Source: Mangifera indica (lineage: Eukaryota > Streptophyta > Magnoliopsida > Sapindales > Anacardiaceae). From it: DNA of 64,000 bases. A model generated the notes under the pieces. It had not been told where the DNA came from. It did not search any database and saw only the letters and a program-made list of their open reading frames with translations. Below are positions 1 to 13,236 of the stretch, piece by piece. A program made the position numbers and the translations under genes. Position 1 is the stretch's first letter; each line of letters begins with the position of its first letter. Location: contig NC_058141.1 in the NCBI RefSeq assembly GCF_011075055.1, positions 16,873,639 to 16,937,638 of the forward strand, given 5' to 3'.

Positions 1-2060
1 TATGAAAATCAAAGTTACTAATAATTATTACTAGAGTGATTAATTTTTTTCACCCAAAATTTAGTCTAAAAATATTTTTTCACCCTCAAAATGTATAAAT
101 AATACTTTTTTACCCAAAACTTAGCCGTGTTTACAAATAAATCGAAATATTTTGTTTTCCACTAAATTGATCTTAAAAACTAGATATTCTTTCATTTTAA
201 TATAAATTTGATATATAAACCATTATTATAATTAAATTAATTACACAACAACAACAACTTTTGAATTAACAAAGAATAATTCATTATTACATCAAGAAAT
301 ATCAAAATTATAATTGCAAATCCTCAATCAAAATAACAAATAATAAGATAAAATACTATTTATTTAGATTAAGATAATTTTGAATTAATATTTAAATGAG
401 AATATAGATGAAAATAAGTTTAAGAAGTCAGAGTTCTAAAAAATGAGAGTAAAATAGATATTAAGATGAAATCCTAGCTATACTTGTATAATATATAAAA
501 AGTGAATTAAAATAGTATAACATAATTATAGAAAAAAGGTTTCAATGAATTAATTTCTCATAAATTAACATAATAAAGGAAAATACATGAAGCCTTTGTA
601 AAATTGTAGTCGAAGCTTATGGAATGTGTGGTCTCTTTCTTATCTAAAACGAAACCGTTTAAGTTAAGATATATGTTTAGTCAGAATGTAAAAAATATAG
701 AATAATATTATATTTACAAATAAATTTTATAATTTATCTTATAATTTAATATAATATATACACTAAAAACCACACAACTATTTTGTTTAATTACATTACA
801 TCAAATTAGAAAAATAATTTAATAATAATTAAATTATAGGTACTTATTTTAAGTATATAAATACTAAATATTTAATATTTAATTAAATAATTTTAATTAA
901 AAATAAAATAATATTTTATTATATAAATATATTCATTTATATATTTAAAATAAATTCATATAATATTATTTATTTAATAAAAATAATTTAATGAAATTTG
1001 TTTAAGCTAATTGTATGAAAAAGTATAATACAAATAAGAAATTGATGCAAACAAATGACACCGTTTTTTTTTTTTTTAATGTTATGAAGTGATGATATAA
1101 AATTTAGGCCACAAGAGTATTTTTCACTCAAGGTTTGATGCAAACTTAATCTTTTATTTATTAATTATAAAAAGTTTAAATATTTATTTGTTTGTTATTG
1201 TTATAAATAAAATTATTATTTATCAAAATATACTAAAAAATTGTCATAATTTTACTCTTAAGTTTAAAAATTTAATAATTTTTTTCCCACATAAAGTTTA
1301 AAAAATCAATATTTCATCTTAGGGTTTTCTAGTCACCACTATTGGTGATCGGAGATGGAGATGGAGATGATAACATTCTCCCTTCCTCTTGATTTCTTTC
1401 TCAATTCTATTTTATTCTTGGCCATTATCAATCGACCAAAACTATCGATGAGAATGTGACTTCAAACAACAACGAAATGTCAATTTTTCCAAACGACGAC
1501 AAAATCCACCAAGGGTTTTTCAGATGGCGATGAAATCCCTCTAGAGTTTTCTTGTCTAAGATGAAAATGAATTGTGGCTTTTTTTGGAGATAAAGGAATG
1601 CCTTTTTTGGTAGGCTTTATTGATTAATGGTAGTAAAAAATGAAACGGAATTGAAAAAGAAACTGAGAGAGAGAAAGAAGGTTGTCATCCTCATCTCTGA
1701 CTATTAATAATAGTGAATAGAAAAACTTTAAGATAAAATATTTATTTTTTAAATTTTAATTAAAAGAAAATTGGTTAGATTTTTAATTAAAAAAATATAA
1801 TAAATTTTTATTTTTTAAATATTTTAATAAATAATAATTTTATTTATGATAATAATAATAAAATATAACTGGGAAATATGGGATTTACATCCAACCTTTG
1901 CAGGGAAACAGTCTTTTGACCAAAAATTGAAAGGCAGTCTTTGCAGGGTTTTAACCACGTAATTTTGACAGGTCGGAGAGAGAAACAGAGATAGATTTTT
2001 GGGTTTACAGACACAGACGGAGAGAAATAAGAGCATATAAAAATTTTCAGATTTGTCGCT
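1..2060. other. AT-rich intergenic DNA at left edge, no gene seen
   Basis: The stretch is very AT-rich, has stops in all frames and shows no recognisable protein. From about 1107 (GGCCACAAGAGTATTTTTCA) to about 1760 it resembles the 9-bp-TSD inverted-repeat transposon family found elsewhere in the window: the same left terminus, then a 'ttagggttttctag'-like internal join and a GATGGAGATGG-rich core. I could not find the matching right terminus or a target duplication, so this is at best a decayed copy. The last roughly 150 bases should contain the promoter and 5' leader of the RING gene that starts at 2105. Confidence 0.5.
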
Positions 2061-2104
2061 TAGGATTGTAATTTTTGGGTTTCAAGTGGAGGACGGACGT
2101 CAAC

Positions 2105-5100
2105 ATGGTGGGCTCTGTGGCCACAACCACTCATCGTCATCCTCCAATGGACGCCACTGGTGATGGAGATGATGATGATCAAGCTATTGAGGCCCCTTCT
2201 TTGGTTTCCTGCTCGATTTGTCTTGAGGCTGTGACTGATGACGGCTCCAGATCCACCGCTAAGCTCCATTGTGGCCATCAATTCCATCTCGGTTAGCTTT
2301 TTTAGTTTCAATTTTATAGATTTGGGTGACCATGTACAACTTTCTGATTTTAGCATGCATGTTAAGTTCTTTTTTTTTTCATTTTGTGGAGCAATTAATG
2401 ATTTTTGTATGTTTAATTCTGTTCCCGCTTGATATAGTTGCTATTAATTGTTGATCATTATATTTTCAATTTTTGGAAATTGGTTGAGTATTTAAAACTT
2501 TCTGGTGTTGTAGAACGTAAACAGGGTGAAAATGCCAGTATAACTGGGATTTTTTGAAGATGCCCAGTAGGTCTTAGTGAGATCCCTTTTTGCTGATGTC
2601 TATAAATGGTGTGAAGCGATGTTAATATATGGACAATTATCGTATGACCGATTTAAAATATTGCATTTTGTGGAGAAAATTCGTGACTTTCTTATTCTGT
2701 TAAGAGTTTCTTTTTTTTTCAGTCCCAATACGTTGGATAAGTTACAACCTTCTGCTATTAGATTTCAGATTTTGTGGTGTTGTGCAATCAGATTGCAAAG
2801 GGCGAAAGAGAAAATATATCAGAATTGAATGTGTCTATTTGTGAAGAATATGATGGGGAAAGTGATTAAGCTTGGATTGCAGGATGATGGAGATATGTTG
2901 AAGGCCATAAAATTAAAATGCTATTAATTCAGAAACATAGACATGTCATCACTGATGAAACTTGATCCCTGTGTCGCTGTTGAAAACTCTGTGAGGCTTT
3001 GTTTGATTTGATTAACATTACTTCTTGGTTTTATTTGGTTATAAAACCACAGTATATGGTAATGTCAATATGGCAATCTTTAGTGAGAATTCATGGGCCT
3101 TTTTTTTTTCCTGCGTGATGGAATATTATAAATATATATTTTGTTTTCTGTCTTCTTGCTGGTTTTAATAAGAGATATGAAACTTATTTTAGTCTGGATA
3201 AGCTTTGTGTCTCACTCATAGCATACAACACTCATGCAAGTAGTATTTTGAGTTTGAAGTTATACTTAACATCACAAATTTAAATTCTACGTTACATGTA
3301 CATGAAACTATTATATTAATTCTTTCTTTAAATAAGTGCTAAATTATTGACCAGCCTTGTTTTTTTTAGGACATTGAAAGAGTTTCTATTGTGATTGCAT
3401 TTATGATGCTTGTTCAGATCATGCATATTGATTTATTCCACTATCTGACTGGTTTTTCACATGTACTACAATTGTCTTTTTTATGATGCATAGTTGTAGC
3501 TGTAAGCCATCCTCTATTTTGCAGATTGCATTGGTTCAGCATTTAATATGAAGGGAGCAATGCAATGTCCAAATTGTCGGAAGGTTGAAAAAGGTCAGTG
3601 GTTGTATGCCAATGGCTCAACTCGTTCACTTCCTGAGTTTAGCCTGGAAGACTGGATACCCGATGAGGACTTCTATGATCTAAGTTATTCTGAAGTGGTA
3701 AGCACAATTAAACATATTGTCTAGTCTTGTGTTGTTCTGCTCTCAATTTTGAAATGGTAAGCGCAATTAAATGTATTGTCTAATCTCTTGTAATGTTCTG
3801 TTCTCTATTTAGGACATAAAATTCTGTTTGTGCATTTTGTACTGGTGATTATATGTTATGAGTTTAGTCTTTCAGTGCCATCTAGGCAAAGAACGAGCAA
3901 ACTCCTTACATGTCTTTCGGTTAATGCCATTTGTAAGTTAGGGCTTTCTATATCTACATGTTTTAGTTTCTTTAAGTCCTAACTTTTGGCTTTGGTATTT
4001 GCTGTAAATAATGTAAAATTTTAAAGTTAATTATTTTCAACCACATAATGTTATGAGGAGTTTTCTTATATAGAAGTTTCTAGTTTCAGTGAGATATGGC
4101 AAAAGGCTGCTAATAGAACTATAATGCCAATGTTGTGTAGAACACCGGGGCAAGCATTGTGGTTTCACTTCTGTTGCAAAAAATGTACAGATCGTTTTTT
4201 GCACAAAGGACTTTGGTAGCTCCTATACTTATCATTTGCTTGTACTTTTTTTATTTTTCTGTCTTCAGAGCTAGGAATGAAATCTGTGTGTTGGTGGGTG
4301 GGTAGGGGTGGGGGGTGTCAAGGTCAAAATTATAGAAAGGTACTTGACATATATCTTGGAGAAATATTTTAAAACTTGATCCCCCCTAATTGAAAAAAAT
4401 ATCTTTCGAATAGCATTTTTCAAAGAAAACTTTGCAAATTTGTTCATGATAATTGTGATTTTTATCATCTTGCTAATCTATAATTTGTTGTGGCAGCCAT
4501 TTAGAGTTCATTGGTGTCCATTTGGTGAATTGGCACGAGTTGGATCGTCTTTTGAGTAAGCAAGACCTCCCTTCATGCAATTCCCTTTACATTTGATATC
4601 CTGTCGCTACCATTTTTGAGTTGCATAAACTGTGTTTTCTATAACTTCATCACCTTCAAATGAAAAGAAGTACAATCAGAGCAATATTACTGTAAAAGGG
4701 AAAATGTGGACTGTGGGATGGTAAATTTGCTGATTTTATGTGGGGATGTGGATATCAGTTTTCATGTATTCATCGCAGATTCTGTTTGTGTTGATTGTTC
4801 GTCTAGATTGTTTTTACCTTAATCTTGATTTTTGTCTTATTTTGCTTTTGTTTGGTGCTGCTTTGTTGGATTTTTATTTTTACAATTCTATGTTGAAATT
4901 GTTTAGTCAAACTGTAGAAGCAAAGATAACTTGGTCAACTCGTATCAAAAGTTCTTCCATCTACTTTTTCTGAAACCATTTAATAGTTGATCTCATAGTG
5001 ACATCTGTTGAACTATTTCTGACATATTTATAATTTTATACTTTATATCTTTCAGGGAGGTGGAACCTCCGCCAACCACATGTAAGATATTTACTTTTGA

Positions 5101-6274
5101 AATACTTTCCTGATAAAATTATCCTAGCCAGCTTTGTAACTCAAGAAATGAAATATCATATCCATGTAGATCATGACCAACGAGGACACCATCCCATATT
5201 AGCTGAACAAGAAGCAGCATCTATGGCTCATTCATATGTTGCGTATGTTGGACCGGTTCCAACTACAACTTCAAGACCTAGCAATAATGTTGATGATACC
5301 CCTTTAAATTATCACTGGAATGGTCCATCAGGACACAATGAGATTTTTCCTCCCCATGCATTCCCTGCCATCCAATACCATAGTTGGGGTCATCATTCGC
5401 CGCCCTTCTCGGTATCTGGTAGCCATATGAATGGTGCTGATCCAGCTTCTGTTCTACCAGCCACACAGAGATCTTCGCATGGTGAATCTGATGCTGTAAC
5501 AATGTCCAGATCATTTCCACATCCATTCGTCTTTGATCATGGGTAAGCCTTCTGTCTCTGTAAGTCTGTTTCATATTATGTTTTTGGAAGTCACATACTT
5601 TGATTGCTTTAATCAGTGAGAAACATATATCAATCTTTGATTGTAAAATCTAACAACCTGCAACTTTTGTTTTCATTTTTGTTATGTTCCCTATAGTTGG
5701 AATAGTATGATGTTTTCGTCACATTAAACAAGACACATATTACTTAAATAAGGCACAATCAATCTTACACATGGTTAATTTATGTGTGTTGATCACTAGA
5801 ATGCTAATCATGCATTCCTCTGCTTTCCTCAGGTCTGGTCCTAGACGTGGGGGCTCATTTGTCTCCTCAGTTGTTCCTCGTCATCCTGGCAGCACTGCCG
5901 TGAACCTTGAAAGGATCCAAGCTTCTCATTCCTTCCTTCCTCAGCAGCAGTTGAGCAATTCATCAGGCTTGCCCACACCTGTAGGGCCAGGTTTGAGGAG
6001 ATTTGATGGTCTGATGAGCTTACCTGCAGTAGTGCCACCCCCCCAACATGATCAGAATGGTAATTTTTTTATCTTTCCACCAAGTTCATCCGGGCAGAAC
6101 CTACAAGAAGCAGAAAGTCCTTTTTATAATCGTTTTCATGTATGGGAGAGAGAGAGGTTATCTCGTTTCCCTGCTGTAATCAGAGACTCTAGTTGGGGTT
6201 TGTTTCATCAGACCAGCGGGGCCTCAGACTCGGGAAACAGGCCAGGAAGCTTTTGGCATAGGCAGTCTTCCTAA
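2105..6274 (+). CDS. RFI2: RING-type E3 ubiquitin ligase, RFI2-like
   Basis: Six exons: 2105-2291, 3525-3697, 4497-4555, 5056-5081, 5170-5542, 5833-6274. Every junction is GT-AG, the frame closes and the product is 419 aa. The RING finger is split by intron 1: the CSICLEAV pair and LHCGHQFHL are in exon 1, DCIGSAFNMKG and CPNC in exon 2. Next come the WLYANGSTRSLPEF and DWIPDEDFYDLSYSE blocks that I associate with Arabidopsis RFI2 and its relative, a RING E3 acting in red/far-red light signalling and flowering control. The C-terminal half is rich in H, P, S and G, probably disordered. I chose ATG 2105 because the upstream in-frame codon near 2075 is TTG. The RFI2 family call is firm; which paralogue it is stays open, and E3 activity is inferred from the RING. 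Confidence 0.9.
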
Positions 6275-6962
6275 CAGGATGGGATCAAGACCTTCTTGAA
6301 TGTGTGTCCTGCCTGTCAGAAAATTGCACGAATTGCATCTGAACTTGATGACTGGAACTTAAAAAGTTATATATGTGAACAGCAAAACTCATTTTTGTAA
6401 ATTTTGGCATACTTGCGAATAACTGTTGTCCATTTTTGTAAATCCTGGGAACGTTGTCTTATTCTGTCGCCCCGAAACTCAAATTTTTTGGCAATTAAGT
6501 GTCGTTGCAAATGCAATTTTCACCTGTTTCCACTTTTTTAAAAAAATATGTTCCTGCAGGACTTCAGTTTGATCTTTTCAGTTGAGATTACCCATCTTTC
6601 AAGTTGAAGATGAAGTTGATGGAGTGAGAGGGCAATTGCCATTGCCTTAACAGGCCTTTATTCTGGTCAGTGTTATTAGTACTATTCTCAATTGTATCTC
6701 AAATTTTGAATGATCAATATAACATTGTCCCTTAATTTGTTATGATTGAATTTTTTTAATCAATTCATTTCTGCAGAAATATATGCATTTTTAATGCATA
6801 TATTCAAGGAATCAATTAATAATTGTAAACAGAGGAATATGAAAACTTATAATTAATAGGACTGGGAGTAGCATTATACTAGACTTTGGTTGATTGAAAA
6901 GCAATACAACACTATCATCAAACTAAGAAGAGTAATTGCAGGGTTACATAGATATAGATGTG
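6275..6962. other. 3' to 3' intergenic gap between RING and beta-glucosidase genes
   Basis: The two flanking genes converge here, so the stretch should hold both 3' untranslated regions. No coding region or structured element is seen. Confidence 0.6.
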
Positions 6963-9900
6963 TTACTGGAAGCAGTGGACGTGACAAAGAGTAGAAAAAT
7001 TATTTTTGAGATTGAAAACATAATCCGAATTGATGATGTTTCCCTTCAAAAAGTAGGAATACCAGTAGGCAGATAGCTTGGGATCCCTCTTGAAATCAGG
7101 ATCATCCCAATCCACATAGTACAGTCCGAAGCTTGATCCATACCCATCCAGCAATTTGAATACATCTAGGAACGCCCATGTAAAGTACCCTCTTGTATTT
7201 GATCCATTTCTTACACATTAACACACATAACAAAAAAGGATAAAAGACTTAGATCATATACACCAACTCTAATAACAAAGTGCTTGATTACGGTAAAAGA
7301 TTGGCATACCTCACAGCCTCAAGCACACCCCCAATATACTCATGTATATATTTCACCCTTGACATATCTTCCAATGTTGAATTGTGCAGGCTCCGCTGAC
7401 CTATTGACAGAAGGAAGAATGATTTTGCTACTATTTGATCAAATTGACGCAAAAATCTGTTATAGGCAGAGGATTATATTTGGAGACAGACCATTTTCAT
7501 GAATGTAAATTGGAGGATTGCCATAAACTTGTTTAAAGTACTCCAGCACTCCTCTCAAACCCCAGGGTTGTATAGGGAACTGAATAAAATAAACCCAATT
7601 AGAAATATAGTGAACTAACTCACCTAAACTAAGCCATTAATAGAATTGTATACTCTAAATCCAACCTCATATGCAGATGTATTATCCGACAGTGCTGCCA
7701 CAAACACAAGCTACCAATTACTCAAGTTTCTTAAGTAGCCAGAAAATAGTCCAAATGACTTGCTCTGTAAAGATGAGTTACAATCATAACAAACAAGTAG
7801 AGATTGTGGATGAAATCAATTGATAGCTAAGCCTGAGCTTGGGTTGGTAACTTTAGCGACGGTTAATCCACTTGATCATTAAGTGAATGCAGCCACTATT
7901 CAGTTTAGAGAATGAAGAGCTATTATTTAAAGAACATACTGTAGACTAACTGTATTGCCATGTCTGCAATAAAGTCTCTGACGTCCTGCTTCAGACTTGG
8001 GGAATTGTCTTTGATGTGTACCGTGCTGTAGTGTATCAATCCCAGGAAGTCAACAGAACCCTTAACCTGCTTGGACTCACGATCCGTGAAGACTGGAAGC
8101 CTGGAGCCCACATTTTTCTTCATTATTTCGGGATAATCTCCAAACATCAATGGATGTGCAACCCTGCAATGCCACATACAAGCTAATTAAATGAAGGGTA
8201 CATAATGAAAGAGCATGCCACTCTATAATAATTATGTGAAGACAAAAGACTTAAGGCCTTTAAATATGAAAAAATTCCCAGAAAAGTTAGAACAACTGAG
8301 GGCCTAGTGGAAGTGACGTTATTTTAGTATCCAAACAAATTTAAGTTAGAACTCAAATTATGTATACACCATCAAAAAAATATATATAGAGGCCCTTCTT
8401 ATGTTATGTAAGATTCTTTAACTTACCAACCAAGCAAGAAATCATTGGCCCTTTCAGTAGCAGTTACATCCTTGGTTGAGTTTGTTAGAGGGACTACCCC
8501 AAAAGTGTAGATGCTTATACCTACACAACCATGCTGCTTACCCTGCACCGCTGTGTGTTGCAATTAAAATCCATTTTGCATAGACGTGGCTAAACTGGCA
8601 GCTAAAAACTATATGTAGTTCAATGCAAAGAAAACTTTAATGAAAGATTCAATGCAAGTGCAGATTCTTTTTGTTGATTTTATGATTATCTGACTAATAA
8701 AAAAAAAGATGAAAATTTGAAGCACATGATAGAAATTTATTGGTTATTGCCTGATACTTTTTCCTATACAGTCTTGTAGCCGAAGCATGCGCTAACAAAA
8801 TATGATGAAGTGCCATGTATGGCTCAGAGGTGGAGTTGCCTCTGGAGCAGTTGAATCCAAATGGAAAAGGGCACCGCTGAGGTGGCACGTATCCTTGATC
8901 ATAACCTCCAAGCACGAATACATTGGGCTCATTCACCGTAGACCAATACGAAACCCTGTCGCCAAACTTTCTAAAGCATACTTCTGCATAAGCAGTGAAA
9001 TCTTTCCTGCATTCACATTGAGATATTCAAGTAGAGTCATTTACATTTTCTAGTGCTTATTAATATAACCAATCAAAAAAGGGTGAGAATTATACACAAC
9101 TTTTTGATGGATCCATCCTCCATACTAATCTTCAAGCGCCTGGGGAAGATCATAATGGAATAATGTAACATGCGGTTGGATTCCTGCTTGATCATAACAA
9201 AGGTATTTCCAAGAAACTGTCGGTTATCACTTTTTCAAGAGAGAAAAGTTAATGTTAAGTCATTATTGACAAAAGGTTGGGTCTCACCATGATTGATTAG
9301 TTCATTGATGAGGTTGTTGTAATACTTTAAACCCTTTGGATTCACAGGTCCTCTTCCATCTGAAAGAAATAAACAAGGATAAAAATGTGAGAAGAATCAA
9401 AGATTGTTTAGTAATTTTTGGTTGATAAGAGTCTCCATTCAAAATCATACTTGGGATGAGTCTTGACCATGAGATGGAAAATCTATAGGCATCCAAGCCT
9501 GTGTTCACCATGAGTTGCACATCTTCCTGCAGAAGCATATGAATAACTTGTTACACACAGACCATCAAGCTAGAAGATGTAAAACGATAAAAAGGATGAA
9601 CCAAAATTTGAATTTGCGACTTAATAGCATATATAAGGCACCATGTGTATACACACCTTGTATTTGTGATACTCATCACATGCTATGTCTCCCGTGGCTC
9701 CTTGTGCCTTTCCTAAATATTGAGAAGTGGAAAATCAAGTATTGGAATATAAATTTGATTGCGGAACATACATGCAAAGTCTTCCTTGGCTCCAGGCCAA
9801 CTTTTGACTCTAGTGATCAATAAATTGCATACCTTTTCTTTTTTAAGTTTCAACCAGACCCCATAATATTTACACCATAGATATTGAATGACCATAATGA

Positions 9901-10493
9901 GGGTCATGATTCTGTTAAATAAAAGGATGAGTAGCAGATTCATCACACCTCAATAGATTTCCTGAAATCCATATGAAATTTGTGTAATAACCCAAAAACA
10001 GAATGCAGATTTTGTCCATACTGCTGTTTAATTTAACATAAAAATGAAAAGAAAAAACTCATGTAACACATTAATTATGTATTGGCATATTCAGTTTCAG
10101 TAGAGTTTCGCAAACTAAAAAACTGTTTTTAAGCCAAAAAGTAGAGAAAACAGACCTTGGTGTGCAAACGTATCCTAAATGCTTGGAGTTCTCCCATCTT
10201 CATTTGCTGCTCCCTCCACCTATTATATTATTTTTTCATTTTTTAATATAAATTTTATGATAAAAGTAATGAACTTTCTAGTGAACATTTTGCCTATTTT
10301 ACCATGTATAAACTTGAAAATAAAATAGATAGCTAAATACATGAATTAAGTTAAAGTGAGTGACCTGATAAGCTGAGGTGCCAGAGCCAAAAATGAAGCT
10401 AGGTGGGAAGTCATGTCTACTGAACTCATCAGCACCATGCCCTGACACTGCTAAATAAAGCAGAATAACTGCCAAGAAAGAAAGTCTAAACAT
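6963..10493 (-). pseudogene. GH1 beta-glucosidase (BGLU11-like), two in-frame amber stops
   Basis: Thirteen exons on the minus strand, in transcript order: 10493-10365, 10219-10156, 9712-9657, 9526-9451, 9359-9288, 9183-9096, 9006-8751, 8542-8427, 8163-7940, 7694-7666, 7579-7492, 7400-7310, 7209-6963. They join in frame to 512 codons, the usual GH1 length. Seen in order: a signal peptide (FLAVILLYLAVSGHGA), [28 protein letters not shown], the acid/base motif TVNEPN, the nucleophile motif HENG, and GYFTWAFLDVFKLLDGY. Two codons are stops: codon 58 (10177-10175) is TAG where the family has the W of SIWDTF, and codon 152 (9127-9125) is TAG where the family has the E of EDEYGG. All other codons, splice sites and catalytic residues look intact. 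The intron after exon 7 begins with GC instead of GT. As read, no functional enzyme is made; the decay looks recent. A functional allele elsewhere in the species is possible. Confidence 0.85.
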
Positions 10494-13236
10494 TTTTTCA
10501 CAATGACTCAACTAGAAGCATCAATGCTTCCTGCTGATATTTTACGAGCTGAGTAAATGGACTCGAATAGGCAGAGGTAGACGTATCCAAAACACTTGGT
10601 GCTGCTTGATTCTTTTTGAGAATTGATTAGTAAACAAACAAATCTGTTACTGTCCAAGCGCCATTTAGTCCAGGACCGCTGGGACCAGAAAATTATTGAG
10701 GGCCTGTATTCTGCTTTCATACGTATTGCAAAAGAACCAAGAATCTGAACGTAATCTTCTTGATTTAGGCTCTAAGTTGAATTTCAAATATTTCTCTTGT
10801 TCTAATTGTGACAATTGACTAATACACAATATATATATAACTAGGGTTATCAAGTTAATTGTGGGAAGAAATAAGGCAAAAGAAGATGACAGCCCAGTGA
10901 CGTGACTGATATCGAAAAAGGGTCCCTCACTGACAATTGCAGCTCAACATCAAACGTGTTAGAACTAAACTTCCTCACCATTAAAATTTCAAATTCAAGA
11001 ATGAATTCTTTTTCTTTTTCTTTTTCTTTTTCTTGTCTTCCCTTCAGAGAGCTTGGCCCTCCCATATATGGTTTTGCAATAACTCGTGCAGCCGTGTCCC
11101 TGGCTGAAAAGTCAGAACTTCAGTGTTTGGTTGAATTTTTTAAAGCGATGAAAAATCTCAACAACCTACCATTATTTGATCAAATGCATAACCGATCCAA
11201 CGGTCGAATAGGAGTAAAGCATATTAGATTCTTGGCAGGTTTGCTTCTGTGCAGGGCGTTCAGCCATGACAGTCCACAAGTAATAATTGGTACAGATTCC
11301 ACAGTAACAAACAAAAGCATTTATCTGTAACTCATTGACTCTTGTCCTTTACCTTTTAACATACACAGATCAAACATTTTCCACCTTTGCTTCAGCTTCA
11401 AATGGCTGGTTCAATTTACAATTGGCATTAAACGTGTGAAAACTGAAATAGTCCAAAAAAAGCAATGTATATCCAAGTTCATTATCCTGCTCTTAATCAG
11501 AAACTTGACAATTGAGATAACAAATAAGGAAACCAAATAGTGAGACACTCAAATCTATTTTTACAGTATCATAAAATAAGATAAAGATGCTCAAGATGAG
11601 AGATGAACAAGCTTTTGTTCACGTTTAATAGTTCTCTGCCTGGACACGGATTATCTATACTGTACCGGAGCTCTCATCAATAATAAAAAGCAATTGACTA
11701 TCCATAATAAGCTGTTGATTTAGAAGCAGAAACGTCTCCATAGCATAGGAACCTATTTAGTGGGACTCCTATAGTCAGAAATTTAAGGCATCACAAGTTG
11801 ATATCATTCATAATGTTCCTGAGCCATTGTTGTCACATAGCATGAGATAGTTCCTCAACATTCAAGAGATATTTTAGCAGTATGGACAGATTATGACTTG
11901 AGAGTCAAGACTAATTTCAAGTTCAAACTCCTCCCTTCTATGTATTAAGTGATATCTTTTGAAATCATTCCTTCATTATCCGCCATCAAGTTATGATCTC
12001 TCCTTCATGTACTACAACTAATTATACAACAGCAAACAAAGAACAGAATTCCAACGATCAAAATCTACCAGGGAGCATCCAAAAAATAAATCAAGATTAA
12101 ATGTTCAACAGTCAGAAACTTCACCATCTTGACTCACCCCACCACAATTACTAGGCATTCTTTCCTCATCTTTCTCTTGATTCTGTCATAACTTTCTCTC
12201 ACACAATAGATAGAAAATCTTATCAACAAGAGATATAACACTATTGAATCCACAACATTACCCATGCACAATCACATCAATGAGGCTATGGAAAATTGAC
12301 AGAAAACTGAATTTTAATATCTGAAGCTAAACTTACAAGTGAAATGCACAAATTACAAACATAAAAACAGGACAAAGATGCACTCATCAGCATTTTTATT
12401 AAGGATAATGCACTAGCAATACTGCCTCAAAGGTATAAATAAACTGTTTGGCTCCTAAAACCTTCAAGCCTGCATATTTTCATTACTCCATCTTTTACTA
12501 GAAATTTATCATTGAATCCAAGAAAACACAGTAACAGATAATTGATATCTTAATAAGCTGCATGATAATTCACAAGATCGCCAATCCTGCAATTTCATAG
12601 TAAAACAAATAGATCAATATTAAGGCCTTGTTCAAATACCAGGAAGGTACAACTGAACTAACGCTAAAGTAAAACAAAGGAGACCAATAAGAGATCTATA
12701 TACAGAGACGTCATATGATGACAAGTAATGATATTTCATAAAATCAAAATTCTTCCATTTATGTAAATACAAAAATTTTATGAAATTTTATGACAACTTT
12801 CTCTAGTTTTTTACTCTTTCTTCATTAATGGAGATAAATACAGGGGTTTGAAGCTATAATTTGCAGACTAATGCACTGTAGAAGTTGGCTTGATAAATCT
12901 ACAAATTTAAAGATAATATGGAATATCACTAATGGTGCAAACCAGTTAACAAATTAAATTAGCCATCATCACACTCAAAGAGTGTTTTTCCAGAGAGTTT
13001 ATCAGCAATTAAAACAATAAGCCAGAGAGAGAGAGAGAGAGAGAACCCACAACACGATTGATCAACGCTCAAAACAAACATTTCTATTAAAAGGAACATT
13101 TCTTTATTAGAATTGAAAGCAAATTTAACAAACAAAACATTGCGACTGTAATAACAAAACAACATATTAAAACCATAAGCAAAGAAATACAAACACTGAG
13201 AGAAATCAAAAGTGTACCAAGCAAGTGAAAAAAGCA
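10494..13236. other. Intergenic DNA, no gene supported
   Basis: The left end is the upstream region of the beta-glucosidase; the right end should be the 3' region of the F-box gene. A TTTTTC microsatellite lies at about 11007-11034 and a GA run at about 13024-13044. A 142-codon open frame at 10902-11330 has biased, low-complexity composition, including an FSFSFSFS run made by the microsatellite, and matches no family I know. I see nothing else. Confidence 0.5.

Noticed and set aside
10902..11330. 142-codon open frame upstream of the beta-glucosidase
   Set aside because: Contains a microsatellite-encoded FSFSFSFS run, has no family match, no splice context and gene-poor composition.
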